Numbered from the stretch's first letter, positions 36,217 through 49,672 are shown. The stretch: DNA of 64,000 bases from Setophaga petechia (GCA_024362935.1 JANCRA010000019.1:3220501-3284500); one strand, 5' to 3'. Numbers and translations are program-made. The notes: generated from the letters alone by a model not told the origin.

Positions 36217-39200
36217 GAAGAGTTTTACTTTCTTACTCCCAAAAACATGGATATGAACCTGATATGAGATGCGAATTAATTTTGGAAGAAAATTTTGAAG
36301 TTATTCCCATTCACTTCCTAGACAAAAAACTTAAAATAGGTTAATTGTATGGGCTCAAATAATTTTATGGTTTTTATAACATTCCAGAAACTGAGGATCC
36401 AGCCATTATCAGTATTAGATTGTTACCTTTAAAAGTTAAAGTCCATTTATTGACTTTGGATATGCTCTGCAGAATGCCAGTTTTTAATGTGACACTCTAT
36501 GGTCTCTAAAGGATGTGACCACAGTCTGTCTGGGACTGGAAGATGAACTAGCTTTCAGAAATAGGTAGGGATTTATGGGTCTTCCTCCCTAGTGCAATAG
36601 GCTTATTTATCCCCACTTACATGAGAACAAGCTCTCTGGCATCAGCCAAGAAGCACTGCCAGAAAGGCAGCCAGAGGCTGCAATACTGCAATAAACTACA
36701 CTTTGATTGATTTGACAGAACAAAGTACTGAACTTGTTTCCAGTTTGAAAATAATTAAATCTAAGAGATGAGGGACACTGATATAACCCCCAATTTCATG
36801 ACAGAGGTTAACATGGCATGCAATACTAGCAGACACCCTACTCAGAGCTCCAGAGAACAAAATAAGTCTTTGCAGAAGGGTTTCACTAAAAAAGCATTAT
36901 ATTTAATAAACTGCCTCCCTGGAATGGTGATGTTACTCTGAATGTGTTACCCATCCCACTAGATCCCTCTCTGTATTTGCTGGCCAAGTACCACTGTACA
37001 TGCCACTGGTTTATGTACATTCAAGATGCACTGACTCTGTTGGCTGCATGGAAGCCTCACTGTGGTCCTGTAACAGGGATGTTCACACAATTATATTCTT
37101 GAAAAATGGAGATCAAACACCTGGATAATTCCTCCAGCTCAGGTCTTTAGCTAAAGCTGTAACTATACTTACACATAAATGGATTTTTAGAAGGTGATAC
37201 GTGAGACAGAAAACCTAATGTTCCAACCAAAAAGTAAATTGAACACCAGTTCTCCCAGTTTATTTATTTAAGGGAGAGAAAAAATTTATTGAAGTGTTTT
37301 ATGAAACAAAAAATAAATTGTTATTATAAAAATCAAGCGGTTATCTTTGAAAAGGAGTGTAGTGGTCATGTGCTCACCATTGAAATATTGAACTCAGCAT
37401 CTGCAAAAAAGAGGAAATCTCTGGGTACTGGAGTGTCTTCCTCTCAAAACATGTGTTAACCCATAATTTCTCTCAATCATCACTGCAGCTGGCTGTTGTT
37501 ATGTTCGTGTCAAGAACTACCCAGAGTGAACCTTAGGGAAAATGTGATGAATACCTGGCCCAGTCACCTGGAGAGTAAAGTACTGTAACAAAGCACAGGA
37601 GAAAAATCATGTGCTCAGGGTTCAGGCTCCATCAACAGAGCTCTAGTATAGCATTGAATGAGAAGATGAACACAGTCCTCTGTCACCAGGAGCAGAGCTG
37701 TTAAAAAGATTTTTCTGCTTCGCAAAATTCCATATCTGTAAAGTCTGAAAAAGATCAATTTTGAAAAGCCTCGCCTGAGAGGAAAAATTACTTTGAAATA
37801 ACCACTTCAAAAAATTGGTTTTAAATAAACTGAATTAATATCTCCATCTTCTAAGCTCAGAAGCCTCTTCCTGGCTTAACTCAGCTTCCTTTTCCTCTCT
37901 GCTTCTGATTATTCACGATCTCTCTCATAACTACAGCTGTAAAACCAATTCTGTAAGAAGCTCAAACATCCCTGTTGGGTTCTGAACATCTCTCAATTCC
38001 CAAGCTGAGGGTGAGATTCAAAGGCCTTGGAAAACATGGCAAAAGTGATTTCATTCAATTTTGCAGAAGGAAGCCTGCAGATCTCAGCCAAAAGGACATT
38101 TTGCAGGTTCCCAAGCTACCCTCTGCAGAGCTGAGAGCTGAGTTCTGGTTCCTACAATTTTGGAACTACAGCAGGAAATGTGGGAGAACTTTTCCCAAGG
38201 GCTCCCAGGCTGCCCCCACAATCCCTGGATCCACAACCTGCCTACTGAACTAGAAGAAAACCAGATTTCATTTTATGTCAAAATAGAAAACCCTTGACAA
38301 ACTAACATTTCTTACAGGGGGAAAAAAAGGCATTACAAAAAAATTCCCAACCAGATTTAGCTGGTTTGGAATGTGCTTAGTGTTGTCTGAGGCATAACCT
38401 TCACAGCTCCAGTCTGGTATTTCTCTCACTTCACAGTGATGTAAAGCAGGAAATAACTATTCTGGAACTACCCGTGTGTAAAACAAAAGAAAAGAAGAAA
38501 TCCTGTAAATTAATCTACCAGAGTAGCAAATCACAAGGCAGGATAACATTTTTGACATTTTGAACCAAGGACAGATAGAAAAGACATGTGAAAATTTTAA
38601 TAGTAACTCTCAGGTGAAGAGATGAGTAAAATTTAGAAGGAATCTGGTGAACAGTGTAATACAGACCTTCTGAGAAGACTGTATGTCCATCACACAAAAG
38701 CAGTATACAGAATTGCTTTGTATTTACTTGGAAGCATGATACTGCTCGTGACTGCACTGAAGCAGGAGTCACATTTTGAACACACATCCGGTTTTGGTTT
38801 TTACATCTCCTCAGCTGACACACAGCTAACATCCAGCCTCTAACACAATGCAGGTGAAGAGCATTCTGAAAAATGATGTAATGAAAACCTGCTAGATTGC
38901 ATATGCACACGGATGCCTTTGTTTATAACAATTTCTGAAGTGACTGACATTTAGGAAGTGGTTGGAATTCCTTCAGTAACCCATGGGAAATGACCAATCA
39001 CCTCCAGTCCTCCCATATTTGAAACTATTTTGAGACCACCACAGAGTCTGTAGATGACAATGACAACAAAGCAACATGCACACTTAACCACCTTATTGGA
39101 TATGCACTTTTGCATGCATTTGTGGGAAATAATTTTTTTCTTCAAATTGGTTTGAACTTTTTATACACTCATCCCTTTTTCTCGTTCTGAAGAGTTTATA

Positions 39201-40188
39201 AATCATTGACAGATATACTTTCACAAGTTGCCTAATGGAAAATCAGATTAGTCAATACTTCTTTCTAGTCTAATAAGTGCTGTTTTGCTTTAAAGTATGT
39301 TAAACCTAATGAAGACCCTTTCATGACTGATGCTCCTTAGATCTGGATATCAACAATCAAAGCATCTTACAACAAGCTTTTCTGAAGTTACAGAGTAGTC
39401 CTGCAAGGTTGCTGATTTTTAGTAGTTGAAATCTGAAATCCTTAGCCTAGTTCATCTAGAAATTAGCTCTCGTGGTATAATATCTGACTCTTGAATAAAG
39501 GAGAGACTAGCACGTTCAATATGCTGTAAAATATGTGTTTTCATATAACAACAGTATGCTGCATCATGAAGTCTGCTGTTTAAAGTGAGGTACTATTGCA
39601 GTATCTTCATGTGAAACACCAAATTTTTTTTCTGCCATAGTCACATAATTCCTGTATTTCTACACAGAATCTTAAAAAACTTCTATGTTTTAATTTCTTA
39701 TGTCAACTTTTGGCATAAATTTGCTAATTATTGATATACTACATAACCGATTGTATTTCAGTCTAAACCACTAGGAGCAGTATAGTCACTAAAAAGAATT
39801 TTGCAATTAACTGTGCATGCTGTCCACCCGTGGTTAGAGATCCACAGTCCTCAAAGTTACTCCCTTGGCATGTTTTTGAGATCCAGTATAAATAAAAGCC
39901 AAAGCTGTCATACAAAAGTTTGGTCTACATACTTTCACACTTTACATTGGTCTGGCTCAGTTCTGAAAAAACAGTTACCTGTTTAGTCAGATAATGGGCA
40001 CCCATGTACCCCTGATGAAATGCCAAACACCATAAGCTGATGTGTGCACAAATACTACATTCTAGTTTAGGCAAATTAACACTGAAAATTACATCTTTCA
40101 GTGTAACACAGTTGGAAACACATAAACATGCAAACTACTTCATTTTCTTCATAGACACAATATAATAATATTACTTCTAATATAAATC

Positions 40189-40458
40189 AGAGTCACAGAA
40201 TCATTTAGGTTGGAAAAGACCTGTAAGATCATTGAGTCCAACCATTAAAACAACACTCCCAATTTCCCCCAAGTGCTGCATCCACACTTCTTTTAAACAC
40301 CTCGAGGGACAGCAACTTCACCACTTCCCTGGACAGTCTATTCCAATGTTTCCCAGCAACTTCACCTTCAAATGAAGGAATTTTTCCTACTAGCCAATCT
40401 AAATCTGCCCTAGCACGAGGCCATTTCCCCTACTCCTATTGCTTGCTACTTGGGAGAT
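40189..40458 (-). mobile_element. CR1 LINE 3' fragment
   Basis: The plus strand starts with GTCACAGAATCATTTAGG, TTGGAAAAGACC and GATCATTGAGTCCAACC, the reverse of a CR1 3' end. It then continues through the CTTCACCACTTCCCTGGACAG and CCAATCTAAATCTGCCCT blocks. It is moderately diverged and 5'-truncated. Confidence 0.9.
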
Positions 40459-41044
40459 TAATAAAAGTGTGAGAACAAGGAAGTATTTTAATTATTACTC
40501 AAAGTTGGAAAAAAATGGTTTAAAATTTTTCTAAGTGATTTGGCATCCAAAATTGAAGATGAATGCCTAAAATGCCTCACTGACAGTAAATGAATTTTTC
40601 CAAAGGTACCACTAAGCACTTCTTGGCATATTGGTCTCCCAAAAATTAGATACTCCCTAGTGCTTTCCTGCATGTTAGCTTTTTCCTCAGGTATTGCAAT
40701 ACCAATTCATTCCCAAAATTAAATACCGCAAATATGCCACAACTCTTTCATAATAAATTATTAAGATCTAACACCATGTCCTAAAATGCCCAACATATTT
40801 GTAACAGTGTGCAATATCTAAATAGCACTTTTTCATAGAAAACATGCAAAATAGATTACAAGACAGGGAAGACATGATCTTCAAATAAGAGTTTTTAATC
40901 AGAACAATGCAATGAAATGTGTAACAGAACTGTCCTGTTCAGCACAATAGCAAAGGACTCAGAAACCTATCTAAAGAGTATTTTTGAATTTAAAGACTAA
41001 ATGAAGTAGAGTACTGCAGTATATTAGATGTACTTTTATAGTGG

Positions 41045-41297
41045 TCACAAACTGGAGGAGGGTAGATTTAGATTAGATATTGGGAAGAAATTCCTTACTG
41101 TGAGCGGGGTGAGTCACTGGATTGGGTTGCCTAGAAAAGCTGTGGATGTTCAATTCCTGGAAGTATTCAAGGCCAGGGTGGGTGGAGTTTCAAGGAACCT
41201 CCTCTAGTGAAATGTCCCTACCCATGGAAGAGGGGTTGGAACTGATGAATAGTAAAGCCACTTCCAATCCAAACCATTTTGTAGTTCTATGATTTTT
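41045..41297 (+). mobile_element. CR1 LINE 3' fragment
   Basis: Plus-strand CR1 3' region: GGGTAGATTTAGATTAGATA, TTGGGAAGAAATTCCTTACTG, GTGGATGTTCAATTCCTGGA, TTCAAGGCCAGG, ending in the CR1-type TTCTATGATTTTT terminus. It lies 590 bp from the oppositely oriented copy at 40189-40458. Confidence 0.92.
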
Positions 41298-41655
41298 TAG
41301 TACAGAATAGTGGGATATGAACAACTGGACTGGCATTTTAATGTCTGTAGCCCTGCATTTCAGTTGGGTTTGATATATTTTGCTTGGTCTCGCAGTCTTG
41401 TGATAAACACCCAATTCTAATATCTACTAGAGGATTCAATGAAATAGCTGCAAATATTTTCTTAAATGACAGAAGAGGCTTTTTGAAACATCTGGTGATG
41501 TTCAAATCACTTTTTAAAGTTTTCAGCTTTAAAATACATTAAATTGAAACATTGCACCTTGATTATGATGGAACCTAAATGAATCCAAGTATATCTTAAC
41601 AAATCCATATTTCTGTCTAAAAGTTTAGCAAATTACTCTTTCTAATCAACCATCA

Positions 41656-41673
41656 TGCTGCTGTTGCTGCTGC
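41656..41673. repeat. Interrupted (GCT)n triplet run
   Basis: Six GCT/GTT triplets, one interrupted, in the NOL4 intron. Short and probably stable. Confidence 0.8.
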
Positions 41674-44600
41674 TATACCTACATATGGAACCAAGTCTGG
41701 CTCTGACTGTTTGAGCAATTTCAGCAGGGCTAGTGGAAATTTTAAACTACTTAAGTGAACAACAGCAAGAATATCCATCTGACCTTATTTACTTAAAACC
41801 AAAGATTTTGTCAAAAGTAGTCATCCAGGCTTCTTTTTTTTGTTTCATTGTTGACTCATGAGACAGCTGGGGATGAACCTTTCTAGACTGGTTCATCTAA
41901 GTGCTTCACTGACTGCTGAGGCAGCCAAAGTCACCTTATTTCTCTAACAAACCTAGGCACAATTATCTCTAAGATTTATCTGGTATTCTGCAGTGACAGA
42001 GAACTCCAGGAATCATCCTGCTCACCAAAACTCCTTCAGAGTCAGGTGAGGATTGTATTGAACACTGATAGCACTTTACTAGCAAAACTCAAGAGGACTC
42101 AGGAAAACTGAGTATGATTTAATATTATTTACTGTTTCCCCTAAAATAATACACTGAATTGGCTTCCTATCCTTAAACCTTTGGGACAGGCCAGTTAATC
42201 AAGTAACACTGCAGCAAGAGCTCTCAATCTAAGTCAGAATCATAGTATCAAAACCCACTGAAATATTTACTTTTTTTTCTGATTTCAAGTTTACAGGTAA
42301 TCAGAGTAAACATTCTTTTAACCTATTATTTGTTTTTCAATAAAAAATTGATTTTGTTCTACATCAGAGCTTACTGCTCTTTCAGAGGGGATTACTTTTA
42401 TTCTAAATTCAACAAAAAATTGAAATAAATGTCAAAATTTGGTTCCTATACTTTCCTCTTTCACAGGATGTAGAAGACTAAGTCCTATCAGGTTAATAGG
42501 TATTTTTCACTTTTAGTTTTATCCTATTTTTCAAAATATCATGTCTTTTTTTAATTTCTTCACATTTTGCAAGGCTAGTGGAAAAAATGTTACTTCTTCA
42601 ACTGCTCACTTTTCCAAAATTGCCTATACTTTGAAAAGTCATTAAAAAGCAAAAGTTATCTGAGGACGATTTAGGAGGAAGTTCTTAAAAATCACACAAG
42701 TATTCACTTAACTGTTCTATGGTGAAAAAAAAAAAAAGAACAGCATATCTAAGAGCCTTAGAAAAACTGATCCTAGAATATTTTTTCAAGACTATATGAG
42801 ATCTAATGGTAAAAGTCAAATTTTATTAGAGAGTAGCTTTGGCCTATTTCAATCAAGTTGCCCATCAGACTTAAATAAGTTAGCCACAACCAAAAAAGGG
42901 AGAGATGCTTAGAAAGGGAAGTGCCCAACTGACAGAGTTTGGGTACAATACAAAGCAACAACTCTATTAGTATTTGTAACTTCATGTAACTGTTATTGTG
43001 ATAATTTTATTAATGCTTCCCAGCTTGTTAATCAATTAGACATGCATCCCTGAATCCACAGATCCTCATTTTCCTGAAAATGCTTATGACCCTTCCAGAC
43101 ATAAAAGCCTGGAGGACTGAAAACCCATGTGACTGCAAGCGCAGCTGGACTTTTCAGCACTAAATTCAGTAAATATTGAAGATTCCTCTTTCTAAAACGA
43201 AAAAGCAGAACCTAGACACCTAACCCAAGTAATCTTAATGAGGCATATTCCAGAAAACATCCCCCTTCTGGAAACCAGTCGCCACCAAAGTTGCACCATC
43301 TCAGTACAGACTCATGACAAGCCACTAGACACATTCAAAACACCTCGATTAACATGAGCACAGTTGCAAATTGTTAAAACACCTCCCTCAGCCAACTGGC
43401 ACAACCAAATGACAGCAGCAGTGAAAGATACAGAGCCTTGTTATTTGTTCTTGAGGCTGGCGATAGGACAGAAGGAGCTAGGGTGACCAACACTGGGACC
43501 TGGATCAGGAACTGTCTTTGGGCACAGTGTGACTCTTCTCCCACACATCCAAACTTTTCTCTGGACAATGAAACGCATTTATGACCTTTCTCTCCAACAC
43601 AGAACACATTGCTCTTTGATACTATTGTTTTGTATTACAGTAGTATTTAGAAGGAGGGTTTCCTTTTTCTTAAAAATAAAGGATGGATCTCTTAGTGAAT
43701 GAGAAAATCTTGTTTTTGCATTGGGATGCTCACAGAAAAAATGGCATATCTGTGAAAAAGATACTGTAAGATGCAATTTCAATTTGAATGTAGTGAGATT
43801 GATCATAGGAGATCGTGAAGATGGGAGGAAGCAGAGAGTAGTAAGAAAATGCAACTATTAAGACAATTGAACCTCATTCAATTATTTCTAGTCTCTAAAG
43901 TTTTTCTGGACTATATCTAAATAAATGCATAGCACATATCTCCAGCATCTGTCTACTGACCTTTTTTAATTGGCAATTCTTTTTCACAGAGGCTGGGACA
44001 AGTCTAAACAAAGGATTTGAAAAACAGGGAAACAGGCCATCTGAATATTGCAGGGAGACAATTTCTCTTGCATACCCTACAGAGGTCACAAAACACCCAA
44101 TGTATATACAGGAATTCTCATTGACATCAGTCCTTGAAAACGAGGAAGTAATTTTTTTCTTCTGTTTTTGGGCTAATGAAGAGAAAAAGAAATAATTTCT
44201 TTAAGAATATCAAAAACTTTTAAGTTCTCAAAGCAATACAGCACAATGCAGGCAGAAGCACAACCTAGAAATCCCATCCAAAAGCCAGTGATTTTGGTAT
44301 TTGACAGACTTCCCTACCAAGGAAAGCTTCTGAGCAAGATTGTGGAATTTAGTAAGAGAACATTCTCAAGAGTCCATTAGCAAGAGACAGCGGGAGGAAG
44401 AAAAAATCTTACGATTCATGAGAAAAGCTGAGTGCCTTACTTAGGTATGAACTTGTGTCAGAATGAAAACTGCACAACTACATCTACACAGTCAAATGGG
44501 CACAGCTTTCCCAGTGCAGAAAGTGAGCTTCTCAAAGGCACATTTGTAACAAGAAGCTATGCAAGCTGCCTGAGAGTCCACAGACAGCTATCTGTCACAA

Positions 44601-47386
44601 GGAGAAGCAGAATAACTATAAGTAATCTCTTAAACATAATAAGAATCTACATAATAATCATACTAAGAATCATGTTAATTAACAATATGAACACTCACGA
44701 GACTGAGCCTTTTTTATTGCCTCAAAGCTAGAACTGGCCTGTTATGCCGCAAGAACTGTCACTGGGATTACAGGCAGCAAATAACTGACAGAATCAGGCT
44801 CCAGGCTTGCTTTTTCATCTTTTTCATGCAGTTTTACACTAATTTAACACAGTGTTTACATTTTCTCTTCACTTTCCAGTATGACGCTGTAGATAACTGC
44901 AAGGTTCCACACCCAGTCTGAACTGTCATATGCCATAAAAGAGAATATTCTCTTTTTCTCATGCAGCTAGATGGTCAAAATGTAGCATTTTTGAACCTGA
45001 ACAAAATTAACAAACTTGTATTTAACATGTGTATAACAGAAGACTTCTCCTGTGGAGGTTATTATCTGACATCCTATTTAATATAACAATGGTACTGTAC
45101 TGCTGCTGAGTAGATCATTATTCTGGTTTGCTGTATTTGAGGGTAGCCCCTTATTCAAAACAACACCATTTTGATCCTTCATGATTGTTTTGAACTAATG
45201 TTATTATCCAGAAAAGGTGTTTCTTCTCCATTACCAAAATGGTAAGGATGTTTAAAACAATCAAGTAGTCAAATGCCTCTGTCCATGGTAGTATTTTTAA
45301 AAATGTCTGTAATCAAGAGATGATGATACAGTAACTTAGAAATCAGAAAATAATTTTAAAACCCAAAGGGATATACACTAAATTTCAGAATTATTCAAGA
45401 CATACACATAAAATGCTGCTTATACTCTTAGGAAGTTGACGGGAGCTCCTCCAGAGACTTTGGACAGTCTTTGGCATGTATTCCTACCTGCAAACAGGGA
45501 CACAGGACAAATATCCCTTCAGGCCCAAGAAAATGCAGTCTTTGGCGTGAGTTCCAGTGCCTTGTCACTTCCATTCATGGGCAAAAAGTCAATGTTTTAG
45601 AGGGTGAATTGTTTGTTTAAAAGGACATAAAGCCCATCATAAGCTGTTATTATAGAACCAGGAAATCTTTCTAAGCTACAAAGATTGCCTATTTGGATCA
45701 TATTCCCTATAATCTCTGCTCCTTTTCCGCTTCCAGGAAAAATTTGATCCTGCAACCTTTATTCATATGAAAGTAACATTTGCAAATGTGCACTGAAGTC
45801 AAGCCAACACAGGTCTGATCTCATGGATCAGACTGTAGCCCCTTCTTCATGTTGCAAAACAGTAGCACAAGTCTTTCACATAACAAAACTGAGCCAGTTT
45901 ACATAACTGCTCATTCAGCATGAAAAATGATAGTAATAAGGCCATAAATTGGAACACTGAGGAGACTTGCTAGCTTTGGCTAAATTTGTAAGTGTTTTCA
46001 ATTGAAAGTACAGCTAAATAAAATATTTGGCTTCATGAAAGCTGAAATTTATGTAGATGAATTATTGTCAGTGAATAGATGCAATTTAATGCTACTTAGT
46101 ATATTGTAGGAAATATTTATTTTCTATCTGTCCTTTTTTTTTAGTTTGGTTTGGTTTTGGTTTTTTTTGTTAGGGCTAAACAATCTGCCATGTACACCAC
46201 CAGTCAATCTTTGGCACTTCTGGCTGTACAGATGTCATTTATTCTACCTGTCTTTCTTCATCTGAGCTTCCATTGCTTAGAAACAGTGTTATCCCAATGT
46301 TTCAAATAATAAAACCATGCCGTTGATTTGAATCCAAAACACACATAAAAATTTAGTTTCTGTCTTTGCTTTTGATGTTATCAAATAGTGGTCTTACCCT
46401 ACAAATAAGCTTGATATTTTGTTCTTAAAACTGTCAGCTACCATCTTAAACAACATATGGTACTCATAAATATTCTGCAAAAAACTGCAGGAAAGAGAAA
46501 GACAGAGAGAAAGAGAAAAACAGTAAAATTCAATCATCTCCAATGATTTTAATGTAATCAATGGGTTTGCAGATGATTCATTAAAAAAAATGGTATGTTT
46601 AATCACTAAATGAATCTATTTTTAATAATGAGGTGTTTTTGTGGTCATCTTAAGGTCAGAGAGGTAGCTAAGACATTAAACAAAAGGTATGTAGCTATCT
46701 AATTTCCTCTGACTTTCCTCCATTTTGGAAACACAAACTTTTTCTAGAGATAATGAAGCTGCCAGTCAGTGAGAAGACTTTATTTATCCATTTTTGTGCT
46801 ACTGAGTAATATTAAAATAAAAATGTCTGAAAACACTGTCAGTTGGATACGATGATAATCATCATGAGTTTAGGTTCAATTATAACTACTAAAATGTTAG
46901 GATTCTCAAATTTTAAGCTGGCCAAACATGTTTGGTTTACAACCATTAAACATGTTTTGCACACCTATACATCAGCTGAAAGATTTCAAAGGACTAACTT
47001 TCGCTGATAAGCAATTGGCTAAGGTGTACAAGAAAACATCCAAAGCCAAAGCCATTGCCACTATGATGTTATTACACTGGGCATTTTCTTGAGGGTCAGT
47101 TTTACAGAGCTCACTGGAATCCAGTTAGCAGAGGCATTTTAGAGAAAAATCCATCATACAGCGAGACTTTTCCAGGCAAAAATCTGTAACTGTAACTTAA
47201 AGACATAAGTCATTATATAGTCCATAGTTCAGTGTCCCTCCTTATGCCTTGCTTTGCTCTTCTTTTCCTATAGATCCATATTAGTTCATTTTTTGAACTC
47301 TACTGTCTTATAGCACTTTTAAATCAAGAGGAATAAATTCAGGAAGAATGAAGGAGGGAAAAAGAAATCTCTGACCTGGTATTACC

Positions 47387-47420
47387 AAAAAAAAAAAAAA
47401 GAAAACCAAACAAAAAATAA
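47387..47420. repeat. A14 run and A-rich stretch downstream of a NOL4 donor
   Basis: Fourteen A residues followed by A-rich sequence on the plus strand. In the NOL4 pre-mRNA this is a U14 tract lying 109-122 nt after the donor of exon 47509-47700, within range of U-rich-binding splicing factors. Confidence 0.85.
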
Positions 47421-47508
47421 AGACGCTAAGATGAAAACAAAATAGTGCCATGGATTTACATATGGGGTTTTGATGGAAACTAGGGCTGGGTTTTAAGTCA
47501 AAACTCAC

Positions 47509-47700
47509 CATCTCAAAACCACTTCTTTTCATCCGCCTGCAGGACTTGAGGTAAGTACGTATGCGTTTTCTGGCACGCTCTTGATACTCAGGGAATTGTC
47601 GCCTGCATGAGTCAATGATAGCCTGGATCTTTTCTTTGGGCTGCTTAGAGATTGGGACCATTCGGTCCAAGTTTTCATCTACAAACAGCCTGACAAACAT
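47509..47700 (-). CDS. NOL4: NOL4 internal coding exon (conserved [12 protein letters not shown] and basic segment)
   Basis: Sixty-four codons, phase 0 at both ends. The acceptor context is CTTGCCAACAG followed by the exon, and the donor is GTGAGT. The peptide starts [18 protein letters not shown] and includes [14 protein letters not shown], then a strongly basic stretch with [13 protein letters not shown] and RRMKRSG, ending GFEM. This is one of the best-conserved parts of the NOL4/NOL4L family as I know it. The clusters of Arg and Lys look like a nuclear/nucleolar localisation signal, which is an inference from composition. The exon follows exon 48443-48622 across a 742-bp intron, the only short intron in the window. 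The open frame reads on past the donor into the intron; that part is not coding because the donor is near-perfect and the next exon continues the family sequence. Confidence 0.95.
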
Positions 47701-48442
47701 CTGTTGGCAAGAGGGAGACAGAGGAGATGGGTTTGGAGGGCAGCTCTCTTCTCTTCCTAGCTTCCTGGCTTGATTACTGATAGGAAGACAGTTTTTGTTT
47801 TCTATCCACTGAAGAGCTTTGTAACGGGAAGCCAGAAATATAAAGCAAACAGTTCTTTAAAGGGTTATTTGGGGTGGGGGTGGGTTGGGTTTAAAAAAAT
47901 AGACAAGAAAAGAAAAGTCTATAGGATACAGAACTTGTGAGATAAACCAGAACAGACTGTGAAAATAGGCACTACTTAAGTTTCATTATTAACAATAAGC
48001 TGTGATTGCTAATCATTTTATTGAACTGACTCACATTTTTTTCTTTGTTTGAACAATTGCTTGTGTTTTCATGCATAATTATATACATTGAGAAAGCAAT
48101 AGAGAACAGCTGACCACCAGAATGGTCTCCTGAAAAAACTAGCTACAGCCTCTTTCCATTCAGTGGGTGAACATGCACATCCACACAGCCACATACATGG
48201 TCACACATGCACATAGAGAACAAAGCTTTGTTTTCTTCACTGGTAAAGATGGCACTCTGTCTCAAAATTCTAAATGAAACACAGCAAATCTGTCGTCTGT
48301 TGGCAAGAGTTTAATGTGCATTAAAATAATAACTGAAATAAATCCCGCAAATTAATGTGCCTTTAATATTGTCAGACTTACCCAAAAACAACAATGCAAA
48401 AGGAACAGGAGAAGTAAACAAGGTGAGTGCAAGAGGGCTTAC
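47701..48442 (-). other. Short NOL4 intron (742 bp)
   Basis: The only short intron in the window, bounded by GTAAGC and CCAACAG. It contains a four-run G motif at 47871-47889 on the plus strand, which is C-rich in the transcript. No transposon was recognised. Confidence 0.9.
47871..47889 (+). other. Canonical G-quadruplex motif
   Basis: GGGGTGGGGGTGGGTTGGG: four runs of at least three G with loops of one, one and two bases, on the template strand of NOL4. Such short loops favour a stable DNA quadruplex. It sits about 170 bp upstream of exon 47509-47700. Confidence 0.8.
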
Positions 48443-48622
48443 GTTAAAAGCTTTCAGTCGCTCAGCTTCTACCCCATCTGATTCATTAACCTTCTCAGGA
48501 TCTTCTTGCTCATCATGGTCATCCTCATCCTCATCTCCTCGATTCAGAGACAGATCTTCAGCACCTCTGCCTACACTCTCATTCTTGCCAGAGTCATAGC
48601 TTGAATAGCTATGTGCAGGGGA
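48443..48622 (-). CDS. NOL4: NOL4 internal coding exon (serine/tyrosine-rich then acidic segment)
   Basis: This is the most upstream NOL4 exon recognised here. NOL4 is a nuclear/nucleolar protein of poorly defined molecular function, expressed mainly in brain and testis. On the minus strand a clean pyrimidine tract ending in TTTTCAG precedes the exon and the donor GTAAGC follows it. The 60 codons start SPAHSYSSYDSGKNES, pass through an acidic stretch (GDEDEDDHDEQEDPEK) and end EAERLKAFN. The last residues continue directly into MFVRLF of the next exon, the arrangement I recall for NOL4 and its paralogue NOL4L. Entry and exit are phase 0 and the length is 180 nt, so the exon can be skipped without a frameshift. 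NOL4 is preferred over NOL4L because of the very large introns and the C-terminal sequence further on. The acidic run suggests a flexible, charged region; no enzymatic motif is visible. Confidence 0.93.
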
Positions 48623-49655
48623 CTGAAAATAGAGAAAAAGAACATGCTTGCAAAAATTCTCAGCAAAAATAAGGTCTTACTTATCAAAAAATGCTCAGTA
48701 AATATTTCAAGAATTCCATAAATTCTTTTTATACTTTGTTCAACATAAAGTGCTCCTAATCTTTCCAAGAGCAAACAATGCACAATTATATTAATTTCAG
48801 TGCTTTAAAAAATGTGACCAACTGCAAATTCAGTAAATCTATTAACAAATTAATTACCCATGATGACTACAGTTAATATGAAATCTTTGCCATACAGCCT
48901 TGTGTAAGTACTACCTACAGAAGTTTCCTATAAATAATAACTTTTTTGTATTAATCAAGATGTAAATAAGGGATAGCTGATTTTAACAAAACTCCAAAGA
49001 ATTAAAATTTAAACATTTCAAGGCAAAGAGGATTCAAGTAGGAAACACTGTTATTCATCCAATGAATATTAAATATTATCAAGAGAGGCAAAAATTTATT
49101 CAAAATAAGGACATGATTATGTTCTAGTTTCACTTGCAAAACCCCAGAATGAATTAGAGATGTGTAGGTTTACATTTTGAATGCTCTCTGAGAATTATGT
49201 AGTAAAACCATTTCCTCTTTGAAAATCAGCATTCAGAACTTTCCCCTGAGCAGAAATTCATTTTGTTGGATAAAACAGATGACCATCTCAATAAAGTGTA
49301 TCCACTTCTAGGATCAAAAAATTTCCTATTACCAAAAGTTAATACAGTGCATTTTCCCTTGCAATATCAAGTCCTCAGCTGACTGTTCCCACTGCATACA
49401 CTTCAAATTGCAGACCATAAAAGGCATCAGAAAGCCTTTCACAACTTAACATTCTGCAACATAAAACTTAGAGATCAAAGCTTTTCCCCAGCCACACAAA
49501 CATATCAGAGAGTATCTCCACCAGAGTCATCAGATTCACATTTAGGTCAATCAGAGCAAAATTTTATTTCTATATCTTAATGCTGTAATATTTCAATATT
49601 TTTCTCTCGCTTCAAAGCATTCTGTAGTCTGAATCAGGTGCCACATGACAAATTT

Positions 49656-49672
49656 CACACACACACACACAC
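49656..49672. repeat. Short (CA)n microsatellite
   Basis: About eight CA units followed by a T run. Confidence 0.9.

Larger units (their letters stand above)
34986..47508 (-). other. NOL4 intron (12.5 kb)
   Basis: Intron between exons 47509-47700 and 34872-34985. It holds a short A-rich tract near 35384-35437, a GGTT/GGTTT tract (36086-36216), two CR1 fragments in opposite orientation 590 bp apart (40189-40458 and 41045-41297), an interrupted GCT/CTG run at 41656-41673, a T-rich GGTTT-like stretch near 46132-46170, and an A14 run next to the 47509 exon. No other exon or RNA gene was recognised. Confidence 0.75.

Noticed and set aside
47308..47508. C-terminal extension of the 47509-47700 NOL4 exon frame
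   Set aside because: It is read-through past a near-perfect donor; the family sequence continues in the exon at 34872-34985 instead.
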